From the NCBI GenBank assembly GCA_041577935.1, contig JBFGIA010000031.1, positions 1 to 22,354 on the forward strand: a DNA stretch of 22,354 nucleotides. Direction: 5' to 3'. Position 1 is the stretch's first letter, and every line of letters starts with the position of its first letter. A program made the translations under genes and the position numbers. The notes under the pieces were generated by a model that was given only the letters and a program-made list of their open reading frames with translations, was not told the DNA's origin and did no database searches. Of the stretch, positions 7,183 to 15,388 are shown one piece after another. The DNA comes from CAMYLR01 sp041577935 (GTDB lineage: Bacteria > Gemmatimonadota > Gemmatimonadetes > JACCXV01 > JAHWKZ01).

Positions 7183-8457
7183 ATGCCTATGCGAGCAATC
7201 TCGAGCCCCGTCGCGTTGGTTGGCGTGCTGGTCTTCACATTCATCGGATGCGATGGCGATTCTCCGGGGGGGGCGCCGGTCGATCCGGATCCTCCCGTCG
7301 GCAACGCCGCCCTTGGCGCCGCGGCGTTTGTCGCGAGCTGCGCCGAATGCCACAGCTCGCGAGATGCGTTTGATCTCGCTTTCTTCAGCTTTCCCGATTC
7401 AACGATTATTCGTCGAGCGGTCTTCCATGTCGACTCGGGAACGGCACGCGACATCGCCGCTCACGTGCGCAGCCTGCACCTGGAGACGGTGGGTCGCGGT
7501 ACCCGGGTGTTCCAACCCGGTGGTCGGATGGTGGTTGGCGATGTGGCATTCGCGCTAGAAGTGTTTGGTGACGACGAATGGCCGGCGGATCTAACGACCG
7601 CGAGCTTGCTCGCGATCGATCCGTTGAATGTCCCGGTCGCTGTGCCGATGCCTCTGTGGTCGGATGAAGCCACCAACCGCGACTGGATGCCCAGTCAGCC
7701 GCTCAGCGCGCAGGTCTTGGAACACGGTGGCGGAGCCGTGGAAGATGCCCTGGCGGCCTACTACGCCAACCCGGGTCTCGATCGATTGGTTCGGGCTGTT
7801 CGTCTGCTGCGCCGAAGTCAACGTGAGAACCTCGACGTCGGTGGCGTCTGTCAACACGTGGATGGAGCCGGTTTTATCGATCCAGTGGGTTGCTTCGAGT
7901 CCCGAAGGTGGACGGCAAACCTCGTCGGCCAGCATATGCTGCGCGAGGGTCTCGACGACCACGTCCACCGCGACCTTCACGACGCGTGGTGGGATGTCGG
8001 CAACGTCGCCCGGCGGACGAGCCGCCGCTCCGGCCTGCTCGAGAATCGCGAGGAGAATTGGGCTGCCTGGATGTATCTCGGGTGGATGTTTGACCCTGGT
8101 CGACACGCCAGTGTCTATACCGGTCTCGGCCTGGTGAATTTCGCTCTCGACCGTCACGCCACATTCGTGGCTCTGCGCTCCCAGGTCGCTCGGCCGGTCG
8201 GAAGCTCGGCGATCTACAACGATGTCGATTCGGCCGCGAACTTCGCGCCACCCAGTTGGACGTTCGACGCGGTCCGCTTTGGGTTCAGCCACATCCTGGA
8301 GCGGATCTCTGCCGGCGAGATTCCACGCGAGAGCCGTCTTTCGGAGGCCAAATTGCTTCTCGACCGGACAGTCAATAGAGCCTCCCGGAAGGTCTCGGAT
8401 GCCGAGTTGACCGAGCTCCTTCAGCTCCGAGACGAGATCGTAGCCGCCTTGCCCTGA
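7183..8457 (+). CDS. Lipid-anchored c-type cytochrome with large uncharacterised C-terminal domain
   Basis: The product has 424 residues. Residues 1-23 form a lipoprotein signal ending FIGC, so Cys23 would be the lipidated residue. After a Pro/Gly-rich linker comes a class I cytochrome c-like domain with one haem motif, CAECH (53-57), and a terminal helix DIAAHVRSL. The remaining approximately 300 residues carry no family I recognise. They include PLWSDEATNRDWMP, a Cys pair about ten residues apart (VCQHVDGAGFIDPVGCF), a His/Trp-rich stretch HVHRDLHDAWWDV, and WAAWMYLGWMFDPGRH. No second CxxCH is present. It is probably periplasmic or membrane-attached and transfers electrons to or from its own C-terminal domain. 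The ATG at 7183 (or 7189) has no Shine-Dalgarno sequence. No functional partner sits beside it. Confidence 0.78.
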   Translation: MPMRAISSPVALVGVLVFTFIGCDGDSPGGAPVDPDPPVGNAALGAAAFVASCAECHSSRDAFDLAFFSFPDSTIIRRAVFHVDSGTARDIAAHVRSLHLETVGRGTRVFQPGGRMVVGDVAFALEVFGDDEWPADLTTASLLAIDPLNVPVAVPMPLWSDEATNRDWMPSQPLSAQVLEHGGGAVEDALAAYYANPGLDRLVRAVRLLRRSQRENLDVGGVCQHVDGAGFIDPVGCFESRRWTANLVGQHMLREGLDDHVHRDLHDAWWDVGNVARRTSRRSGLLENREENWAAWMYLGWMFDPGRHASVYTGLGLVNFALDRHATFVALRSQVARPVGSSAIYNDVDSAANFAPPSWTFDAVRFGFSHILERISAGEIPRESRLSEAKLLLDRTVNRASRKVSDAELTELLQLRDEIVAALP

Positions 8458-8481
8458 AACTCGGGCCCGACTTTCGTATCT

Positions 8482-8487
8482 TACAAT
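8482..8487 (+). promoter_or_regulatory. Candidate -10 box upstream of tRNA-Arg
   Basis: TACAAT, one base from TATAAT, lies 41 bases before the tRNA-Arg gene in the short gap after the cytochrome gene. I see no matching -35 at normal spacing, so this is only a candidate. The promoter could also serve the sat-cysC gene, which starts 44 bases after the tRNA. Confidence 0.25.
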
Positions 8488-8527
8488 ACTAGCACGTCGT
8501 TTTTGATTGGTGGCGTGCGTCTGCGCC

Positions 8528-8604
<77 letters not shown>

Positions 8605-8648
8605 AAATTTGGGCCATGTGGCAAAACCTCAACCTAGATCGGAAGAAG

Positions 8649-10328
8649 ATGCCCGAACTCTTGGAGATGACAGCGCTCTCAGACAAGCTGCGAGAGGCTG
8701 CTGAGCTGCCATCGGTCCGGCTGACATCGCGGCAGCTGTGCGATTACGAGATGCTGGCCTCGGGAGGCTTTGCGCCCCTCGATCGCTTCATGGGAGCCGA
8801 GGATCACGGGTCCGTGCTGGAAGAGATGCGGCTGGCCAATGGTTCGCTGTTTCCGATCCCGATAACGCTGCCCCTGCATGTCGATCAAACGGGCTGGGCC
8901 GAGGGTGAGGTCGTGGCGCTCAGGGATACCAGGAACGAGGTCCTGGCGACGATGCGGATCGAAGAGACCTACTCTTGGGACAAAACCGAGGTAGCACGAG
9001 CGGTATTTGGCACAACGGACGTTCGCCATCCACTGGTCGCAGAGTTGGAGAGTTGGGGCCGTCTCAACGTCTCAGGCGAGCTCACAGTCCTCCGCCTCCC
9101 AAAACACTACGACTTCCAAGATCTGCGTCTTACCCCTCGTGAAACGAGACGTGTGTTCGAAGATGGGGATCCGGGTCGTTCTAATCACGTCGTCGCGTTC
9201 CAGACCCGAAACCCGCTACACCGGGCCCACGAGCTAATGGCGGAGCGAGCCGCCCAGCGGGAGAGCGGCACGCTCTTTCTGCACCCGGTCGTTGGGATGA
9301 CGCGCCCTGATGACATCGATCACTACACCCGGGTCCGGACGTACAGACGGTTCCTCGAGGTCAGCCAGGCTCGCACCAGCTTTCTCGCCCTATGTCCCCT
9401 TGCGATGCGCTTTGCTGGCCCGCGGGAGGCCCTCTGGCACGCCATCATCCGGCGTAACTATGGGGCGACCCACATCGTGATCGGTCGCGACCACGGGGGG
9501 ATTGGTGATTTCTATGAGCCCACTGCTGCTCAATCGCTCGTCGAGGAGCACAGCGATGAGATCGACATCAAGCCGATCAGCTTCGATGAGATCGTCTACG
9601 TCCCACAACGGGGTCGATCTGGCTTCTATGAGGAGCTAAGGGCGATTCCACCTGACGCACCATTCCGAAGACTTTCCGGCACCGTTGCACGGGAGGCCTT
9701 GGAAGCCGACCCCGAGGCTCAGCCAGCGGACCAATGGCTCATGCGACCAGAGATCATCAACATACTCAGGGAGTCGCATCCGCCGCGTCACCAACAAGGG
9801 GTCTGCATCTGGTTTACCGGGCTCAGTGCGGCTGGCAAGTCCACCATCGCCGATGCGCTGGTGGCCCAGATCCTGGAGAACGGTCGGCAGGTTACTGTTC
9901 TCGACGGTGATGTCGTGCGCACGCATCTCTCAGCGAAGTTGAGTTTCACGAAGCGGGACCGGGATGAGAACGTACGCAGAATAGGCTTCGTGGCGTCGGA
10001 GATCGTACGACACGGTGGAGTCGTGATCTGCGCCGCCATCAGCCCGTACAGGGCGGCCAGAAACGAGGTCCGCGCGTTGATGCCAGCGGGTGCATTCGTC
10101 GAAGTGTTTGTTGATACTCCGCTCGATGTCTGCGAGGAGCGGGATACGAAGGGCCTATATGCTAAAGCAAGAGTGGGGAAGCTGTCGCACATCACAGGTA
10201 TCGACGATCCCTATGAACGCCCCGAGAGCCCGGAGATCGTGCTGCATACGATTGACATCTCACCAGAGGAGAACGCACGTGAGATCATCGATTATCTGCT
10301 GACCGCGGGATTCGTCAGGAAAAAGTGA
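8649..10328 (+). CDS. Bifunctional sulfate adenylyltransferase / adenylylsulfate kinase (PAPS synthetase)
   Basis: A Sat-CysC fusion of about 559 residues. The N-terminal two thirds are ATP sulfurylase, with QTRNPLHRAHE near residue 184 (the HxxH nucleotide motif) and GRDHGGIGDFY near 279. The C-terminal third is APS kinase, with P-loop GLSAAGKST near 391, LDGDVVRTHL, ISPYRAARNEVR, and KGLYAKARVGKLSHITGID, all intact. Together they convert sulfate and 2 ATP into PAPS in the cytoplasm. A sulfotransferase gene lies nearby, so the PAPS probably feeds sulfation, though sulfate assimilation is also possible. The start is uncertain. ATG 8649 has GGAAG just upstream; ATG 8616, only 11 bases after the tRNA, is in frame without a Shine-Dalgarno sequence. 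The methyltransferase gene follows after 15 bases. Confidence 0.93.
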   Translation: MPELLEMTALSDKLREAAELPSVRLTSRQLCDYEMLASGGFAPLDRFMGAEDHGSVLEEMRLANGSLFPIPITLPLHVDQTGWAEGEVVALRDTRNEVLATMRIEETYSWDKTEVARAVFGTTDVRHPLVAELESWGRLNVSGELTVLRLPKHYDFQDLRLTPRETRRVFEDGDPGRSNHVVAFQTRNPLHRAHELMAERAAQRESGTLFLHPVVGMTRPDDIDHYTRVRTYRRFLEVSQARTSFLALCPLAMRFAGPREALWHAIIRRNYGATHIVIGRDHGGIGDFYEPTAAQSLVEEHSDEIDIKPISFDEIVYVPQRGRSGFYEELRAIPPDAPFRRLSGTVAREALEADPEAQPADQWLMRPEIINILRESHPPRHQQGVCIWFTGLSAAGKSTIADALVAQILENGRQVTVLDGDVVRTHLSAKLSFTKRDRDENVRRIGFVASEIVRHGGVVICAAISPYRAARNEVRALMPAGAFVEVFVDTPLDVCEERDTKGLYAKARVGKLSHITGIDDPYERPESPEIVLHTIDISPEENAREIIDYLLTAGFVRKK

Positions 10329-10343
10329 GTTAGAGAGACCACC

Positions 10344-11132
10344 ATGGTTCCCAAAGACGTAGAAAGGCTCTGGAGTGCCAGCGCCTCGTTGCCAGGCTGG
10401 TTTCGTAGGGAGGCAGCACATCTGCTCGGACTGCTCGATTACGCGCATGAGAGCGAGGGGATCCAGGGCGATCTGTTCGAGATAGGTGTTTTCCATGGCA
10501 AGAGCACCGTGCTGTTGGCAGGCATGGTAGACCCCAAGCACGAGACTCTCGGGGTTTGCGATTCCTTTCAGTTCCGCACGCCGGATGGCGTAGAGCCGCG
10601 GGAGGTCTTTCTCAAGAACTTCCATAAAGTATTCCCGGGCGCCGCGTTCCTCCGTGTCTATGCCAAGCGCTCTGGAGAGCTCACCCGGGACGAGATTGGA
10701 ACATGTCGACTAATTCACATCGACGGCGCCCATTCGCTGACGGCCGTGACGGCTGACCTCCAAAAGGCGTCGGATTGCATCGACCCGCGTGGTGTCATCG
10801 TTTTAGACGACGCATTTCGAGGAACTTGGCCGGGGGTTACCGAGGCCATCATTCGGTTTCTGGATAACGACTCGAGATTCTCTCCCTTGATCATCGGTTT
10901 TGGAAAGATGGCGCTGGTCCCGGTCGAGGCGCGCGGTCTGTACGAACCGCTTTTCACCTCACGCGACGTTTACGAGCGGTATTGGGCCCCAGAATCGATC
11001 CGGTTACGGAGTGATTCAATCTGTGGGCGTAGCACCTACGTGATCGCTGAAAAGCAGCAATCGCGTCGCGGTCTTTGGAGAAGGATCAGGAACCCAGAAA
11101 GGGTGGTCGCTGATTATCTGCCTTTGGGCTGA
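10344..11132 (+). CDS. Class I SAM-dependent methyltransferase, Methyltransf_24-like
   Basis: The product has 262 residues and no signal peptide. The SAM-binding motif I is DLFEIGVFHGKS (43-54), followed by an acidic strand end, IHIDGAHS (about 124-131), and VIVLDDAF (about 152-159). This spacing resembles Methyltransf_24-type enzymes common in cell-surface polysaccharide and macrocin-O-methyltransferase-like clusters. The likely role is O-methylation of a sugar or glycan intermediate, inferred from the glycosyltransferase neighbours. A purine-rich GAGAGA precedes the ATG. It follows sat-cysC by 15 bases, so the two are probably co-transcribed. Its last 19 bases overlap the convergent sulfotransferase gene. 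Confidence 0.78.
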   Translation: MVPKDVERLWSASASLPGWFRREAAHLLGLLDYAHESEGIQGDLFEIGVFHGKSTVLLAGMVDPKHETLGVCDSFQFRTPDGVEPREVFLKNFHKVFPGAAFLRVYAKRSGELTRDEIGTCRLIHIDGAHSLTAVTADLQKASDCIDPRGVIVLDDAFRGTWPGVTEAIIRFLDNDSRFSPLIIGFGKMALVPVEARGLYEPLFTSRDVYERYWAPESIRLRSDSICGRSTYVIAEKQQSRRGLWRRIRNPERVVADYLPLG

Positions 11133-11980
11133 GAAGTCTTACGGAAGAACGATCCCATCCACCAGCGGTTCTTCTCGTACCCGGTTTTAACGAGCCCTGC
11201 CCCGGCGGCTTGGTTGAAGCGGATCGCGTCGAGGAGATTGAAGTGGGTTCGCCAGTCGCCGACGCGACCCCCACGGCGGAATCGGTTCTCCCCGGGTTTG
11301 TAGTTAGTGGCGAAATCGGTCGCCTCGAAGATCTGCTGCAGCAGCTCCTCGTCGTATGGGATATTGCAAAACTCGAAAAGCTGACGGTAGGAGCCGATCG
11401 GATCTCGCTTGATTTCCTCGTAGCGGATCTCATGGTACAAGTCGCCAAGTTCCCTACCGACTCGTTGCGCGTGACGAACGGCGTGACCCCAAGCCCTGGC
11501 AGAAGCCGAAATGGAACGTCCGAATGTTTGGCCCCACTGCGGCACCCATGACCTCGCGGCTGACCGTACAGATACGCTCACATCCCGACCGTCTCGCACG
11601 ACGTTGACAAAGCGAGAGCCGGGATAGAGCTCATGTATCAACCTCATCACGTAGAGGTGGGAAGGGCTTTTCTCAACGAGAAAGCGATGGCTGGACTTTA
11701 TGGCGTTGCTCAACACTCGATCGGCGAAGACACGAGTCTCGTTGAGCAGCGCCTGGCGTTCCAATAGCCCACTCAAGCCAGAGCGATTGGGGGGCCAATG
11801 CGCCTCGGTGAAGAGGGACCCCAAGCCGCTATTGCGGGTGAAAAGCCAAGACTCGTAAACACCAGCCACCTCTGGATGGCTGGTCAGAATATCGTACACC
11901 CATGTAGTGCCGGAACGAGCAGCCCCAACGACAAAGATCGGGGGCTCAGCAAGTTGGTCTATCGGGTTTTGTGTCTTCAT
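11114..11980 (-). CDS. PAPS-dependent sulfotransferase (Sulfotransfer family)
   Basis: A cytoplasmic sulfotransferase-fold protein of 288 residues. The 5'-phosphosulfate loop VVGAARSGTTWVYDIL is at 17-32, EKSPSH (Lys104) follows, and the 3'-phosphate motif is RFVNVVRDGRDVSVSV (123-138, with Arg129 and Ser137). A C-terminal RRGGRVGDWR segment matches the conserved family end motif. It would move a sulfuryl group from PAPS to a hydroxyl on a carbohydrate or lipid acceptor. It lies 6 bases after the ABC transporter gene and is the last gene of the GT2-ABC-sulfotransferase unit. The PAPS synthetase gene is on the opposite strand, just beyond the methyltransferase. The acceptor is unknown. Confidence 0.92.
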   Translation of the reverse strand: MKTQNPIDQLAEPPIFVVGAARSGTTWVYDILTSHPEVAGVYESWLFTRNSGLGSLFTEAHWPPNRSGLSGLLERQALLNETRVFADRVLSNAIKSSHRFLVEKSPSHLYVMRLIHELYPGSRFVNVVRDGRDVSVSVRSAARSWVPQWGQTFGRSISASARAWGHAVRHAQRVGRELGDLYHEIRYEEIKRDPIGSYRQLFEFCNIPYDEELLQQIFEATDFATNYKPGENRFRRGGRVGDWRTHFNLLDAIRFNQAAGAGLVKTGYEKNRWWMGSFFRKTSQPKGR

Positions 11981-11986
11981 GGGGGA

Positions 11987-13939
11987 TCAAACTCCCGAAT
12001 CGAGTGGAGCGGCCTCACCGGCATGAGTCCAGGCCGGTTCTCCAGCTTGTCTGGTTTCGTACAGTCGACCATGCAGTTGGTACAATCGGGCGTACACCCC
12101 GGGTGCCGCAAGTAAGTCGTCGTGCGTACCCTGCTCGACCAGTCGGCCACCTTCTAGCACCAGGATCCGGTCAGCCATGCCGACGGTCGAGAATCGGTGC
12201 GAGATCAGCAACGTCGTCCGGCCACGGGCCAGCTCGCGGAACCTCGCGAAGATCTCGTATTCGGTCCGGGCATCCAGATTTGACGTTGGCTCGTCCAAAA
12301 CGAGGACCTGAGCCTCTCGCGCTAGCGCTCGCGCCATGGCCAAAAGCTGCCACTGGCCGGCCGACAATGTCGTTTGGCCGAAGGAGCGCCCAAGATGTGT
12401 GTCGTAGCCGTCCGGGAGGCGCGCGATCATCTTCGCAGCCCCTGTTCGCTCTGCGATGTCCTCTATCGCCTTGGGGTCATCGCGCAGCTGTCGCCAATCA
12501 CCGTAGGCGATGTTCTCGCCGACGGTGGCCTCGAAACGAGCGAATTGCTGAAAGACGAATGATAGTTGTGAGCGGAGGTGGTCGACGGGCAGGTCGTCTA
12601 GCTCGTGGTCATCGAGTAGGATGGTGCCCTGCTCGGGCTCGTAGAGTCGCCCCAGCAGTTTGACGAGGGTTGACTTTCCGGCCCCGTTTGGACCCACCAG
12701 TGCGACAACTTCTCCGGGTTCAATAGCAAACGACACATCTGTTAGCGCCCGCTCGTCCGAGCTTGGGTAGCGGAATGACACGTTGCGGAACTCAATCTGG
12801 CCACGGATCGATGCGGGAGCCCTCTCCGCGACCGGCGCAATTACGCTTGGAGTCGTACTCAGAAACAGCGTCAGATTCGAGACCATGAGTGAACTGTGAA
12901 TCGATTGAGCGATCAGGTTGACGAGCCCGGTGACGGTGCCCGCGAAGCGTTCTACCGCCAGCAGATAGGCAGCCACGCTACCCAGCGTCGCTTCTCCACG
13001 GAGGGCCTCGGCGGCAAGATGAAAGACGGCCGCATAGACAACGATGCCGCCGAGAAGCCCGAACAACAGTCCCCCCATCGCTCGCCGACGGTAGATCGTC
13101 CTGTTTTGATCACGGATCTTTTGCATGAGGGCCCTAAATCGGTCGACCAGATGCGGGGCCAAGTCGAGCAGCTTTACCTCGGGAACCGACCCGTGGCTCA
13201 TGAGCAAGTTCGAGAAGTAGCGCGTCCAGCGGCGACGTCCTTCCCGATTGTGCTCGATCCAGTAGTGGGTCCGTGAAAGCCGGATTTGGTATAGCAGATA
13301 GGGGAGAGCGAGAACGGCGAGTGCGGCGACGACGACAGGTTCGATCAGCAGAATCACCAACAGCAATGTCAGCAGCTGGATAGTGTGTCGGAGTAAGCCG
13401 GCCAGATCACCAACCAGCGCCTCCATATGACGGGCCGAGTTGGCCTGGGTTCGCGCCAGCATATCCTGGTTGGCCGGATCCTCGAAAAAGGCGAGATCGA
13501 GCCGAGCCGCATGCTCCAGGATTCGAAGGCTGGTGCTCAGCTGGAGCTCGTCGGATAGCCGAGAACTGGCAAACGCCGCGATCGGTCGCAACGCAACGGA
13601 AACAAAGGAAAGCAGTGGTACGATGACGATCCACGGCATCGCATCGGCCAGGACCGCCGATGAGCGGAGAGCATCGATGACTTCCCGGATGGCGAAAACG
13701 AAACCGGCCGGTACCAAGCCTGTAATGACGGCAATCAGAAGACGCGTCGTGACGAGCCCGGGCGTTGTCGACCAAGCCAGCCTGAGCGCCCAACGAGCGT
13801 TGGCGAGCAACGTCCCGATGTCGGCCGTGGGCTCTGCGGGCGGGCCTGTGTTGTGATCCAGATCTGTCGCCAAGGTGATCCGTGGCGGTGGGGTGTTAGG
13901 TATCGAACGCGCCAACGGCGGGGCGCGCTCGGAGCACAT
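11987..13939 (-). CDS. ABC transporter, fused permease and ATP-binding protein (exporter type)
   Basis: A half-transporter of about 650 residues. Roughly six TM helices (about residues 50-320) are followed by one nucleotide-binding domain. Walker A is GPNGAGKST (near 415), the signature is LSAGQ (near 523), Walker B is VLVLDEPTS, and the switch His is in ISHR. This MsbA/ABCB-like layout fits export of a lipid-linked or hydrophobic product by a homodimer. Between a glycosyltransferase and a sulfotransferase, it may flip a glycolipid; that is inferred. The start is unresolved. ATG 13939 overlaps the upstream glycosyltransferase by 44 bases, an in-frame TTG at 13873 would not overlap, and the open frame extends to 13978. 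Confidence 0.93.
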   Translation of the reverse strand: MCSERAPPLARSIPNTPPPRITLATDLDHNTGPPAEPTADIGTLLANARWALRLAWSTTPGLVTTRLLIAVITGLVPAGFVFAIREVIDALRSSAVLADAMPWIVIVPLLSFVSVALRPIAAFASSRLSDELQLSTSLRILEHAARLDLAFFEDPANQDMLARTQANSARHMEALVGDLAGLLRHTIQLLTLLLVILLIEPVVVAALAVLALPYLLYQIRLSRTHYWIEHNREGRRRWTRYFSNLLMSHGSVPEVKLLDLAPHLVDRFRALMQKIRDQNRTIYRRRAMGGLLFGLLGGIVVYAAVFHLAAEALRGEATLGSVAAYLLAVERFAGTVTGLVNLIAQSIHSSLMVSNLTLFLSTTPSVIAPVAERAPASIRGQIEFRNVSFRYPSSDERALTDVSFAIEPGEVVALVGPNGAGKSTLVKLLGRLYEPEQGTILLDDHELDDLPVDHLRSQLSFVFQQFARFEATVGENIAYGDWRQLRDDPKAIEDIAERTGAAKMIARLPDGYDTHLGRSFGQTTLSAGQWQLLAMARALAREAQVLVLDEPTSNLDARTEYEIFARFRELARGRTTLLISHRFSTVGMADRILVLEGGRLVEQGTHDDLLAAPGVYARLYQLHGRLYETRQAGEPAWTHAGEAAPLDSGV

Positions 13940-15302
13940 AATGGCGAAAGGTAGCTCGGAAAAAACGCCGCCACACATAGCCCGCGCGTGGGCGGAAGCC
14001 AGTCCGGAGCGCCCAATGGGAGGCTTGGATCGCCTGGCGCCAACGTCGATTCCACACGTGTTGAGCGACCCCGCTCAGGTGCAACAGAGCTATGTCGTGG
14101 TGGCGTGGTGGTGGGGGTACGCTGACGTGGGTGAGATCCCTCCAAAAACGATTGATCGCCTCGACCCCGACTGGTTGGGGGGATACAAGGAGCCAGTGTT
14201 GCGTCATCTTGAATATCTCCTCGTACTCCCAATCGGCGTACGAAGCCAGCCTCGCCTTGGCACGGTTGTAACGCTTTTTTTCGTAGAGGCCCCATACGTC
14301 CGAGCAATGAACGATCGTACGCTCCACGATCGGCCACCGTGAATCATGAATACCGCTCGCACGACGCAGCATGTCGACGCTCCCGACGAGCTCTTCGTGA
14401 TCGCATCCCTCGCGCGAAGCAAACCTGGCGAATTGAGCAAACCAGTGGTAGACGATGTGCTCGCTGTCGTGCCGTGTCATGATTGCGGTCTTAGCGAGAT
14501 TGGATACCGCCTGATCGTAGAACCCGCAACGGTACAGATGCCAGGCTGTCCATAGGGTGGTGTAGTAAAAAACCGTTCGCTTGAGCTTGCGCACCGATCG
14601 CGGCAACCCATCGGTCGCGTAAAACTCTCGCAGGACGCTCAGGATCCCCGCGGCCTGAGCGGGTGCGTTCTGCATCGCACTGTCCGCATGCTGACGATAA
14701 GCAACGGTAGGCTGCCGCAGCCAGGCCGCCCGACATCCAGCCAGCGAGAGGCGCAGAATGAGATCCACGTCCTCCGATTGCGAGTAATGGGTATTGAACC
14801 CGCCAACCCGATTCAGCCAACTGCGCTCGATCATGAGGCCTCCAGGAACCATCGGTTTCCATAACAGCCAAGTCCGGAGGTCTAGCTTTGGGGCTTCCTT
14901 CCATGGTTCGTGATCTCTAATCGGGTTTCCCGTGGCGTCAATGGTGCGCCAGCCACTGTTGACGATCCCGGGTTTGCGTGTCGATTGTTGGAAGCACGCC
15001 ACCTGATCTCCAAGCTTACCGGCGAGCATTAGGTCATCCGCATCGAGAAACGAGATCAGATCCCCGGTGGCCATCTCGATGCCCCGATTGCGAGCCGCTG
15101 ACACACCCTCGTTCGGCTGCCTGATGTGTCGGATACGGCCGCGATAACTAGAGAGGAGACGTTGGGTGTCGTCCGTCGATCCGTCGTCGACGACGATCAC
15201 CTCGACGCTCGGGTACTCTTGCGACAGGACGCTCTCGACCGCTTCGCCGAGGAAGCGGGCGGAATTGTGACTCGGGATGATGACGGAAACAGTGGGATTC
15301 AT
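13896..15302 (-). CDS. Glycosyltransferase family 2 with long C-terminal extension
   Basis: The protein has 468 residues. The GT-A domain occupies about residues 1-240, with SVIIPSHN at 6-13, VVDDGSTDDT at 37-46, NEGVSAARNRG at 64-74, the metal-binding FLDADD (Asp87-x-Asp89), and the acidic SEDVDLILRL. It transfers a sugar from a nucleotide-sugar, probably to a lipid-linked acceptor at the inner membrane face. The last approximately 220 residues are helical, Trp/Arg-rich and unassigned. Such extensions are frequent in GT2 enzymes of surface-glycan clusters. It heads the minus-strand unit with the ABC exporter and the sulfotransferase. The 86-base gap to the divergent membrane glycosyltransferase probably holds promoters for both directions, but I see no strong -35/-10 pair. 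Confidence 0.93.
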   Translation of the reverse strand: MNPTVSVIIPSHNSARFLGEAVESVLSQEYPSVEVIVVDDGSTDDTQRLLSSYRGRIRHIRQPNEGVSAARNRGIEMATGDLISFLDADDLMLAGKLGDQVACFQQSTRKPGIVNSGWRTIDATGNPIRDHEPWKEAPKLDLRTWLLWKPMVPGGLMIERSWLNRVGGFNTHYSQSEDVDLILRLSLAGCRAAWLRQPTVAYRQHADSAMQNAPAQAAGILSVLREFYATDGLPRSVRKLKRTVFYYTTLWTAWHLYRCGFYDQAVSNLAKTAIMTRHDSEHIVYHWFAQFARFASREGCDHEELVGSVDMLRRASGIHDSRWPIVERTIVHCSDVWGLYEKKRYNRAKARLASYADWEYEEIFKMTQHWLLVSPQPVGVEAINRFWRDLTHVSVPPPPRHHDIALLHLSGVAQHVWNRRWRQAIQASHWALRTGFRPRAGYVWRRFFRATFRHYVLRARPAVGAFDT

Positions 15303-15388
15303 AGCAGCCTGACGGCTATCCTAATAACGGGATTGAGCCCGAATCGCAAGGTGATCTCTGACTCTGGCTGATGTAGGCTACCCTCATT

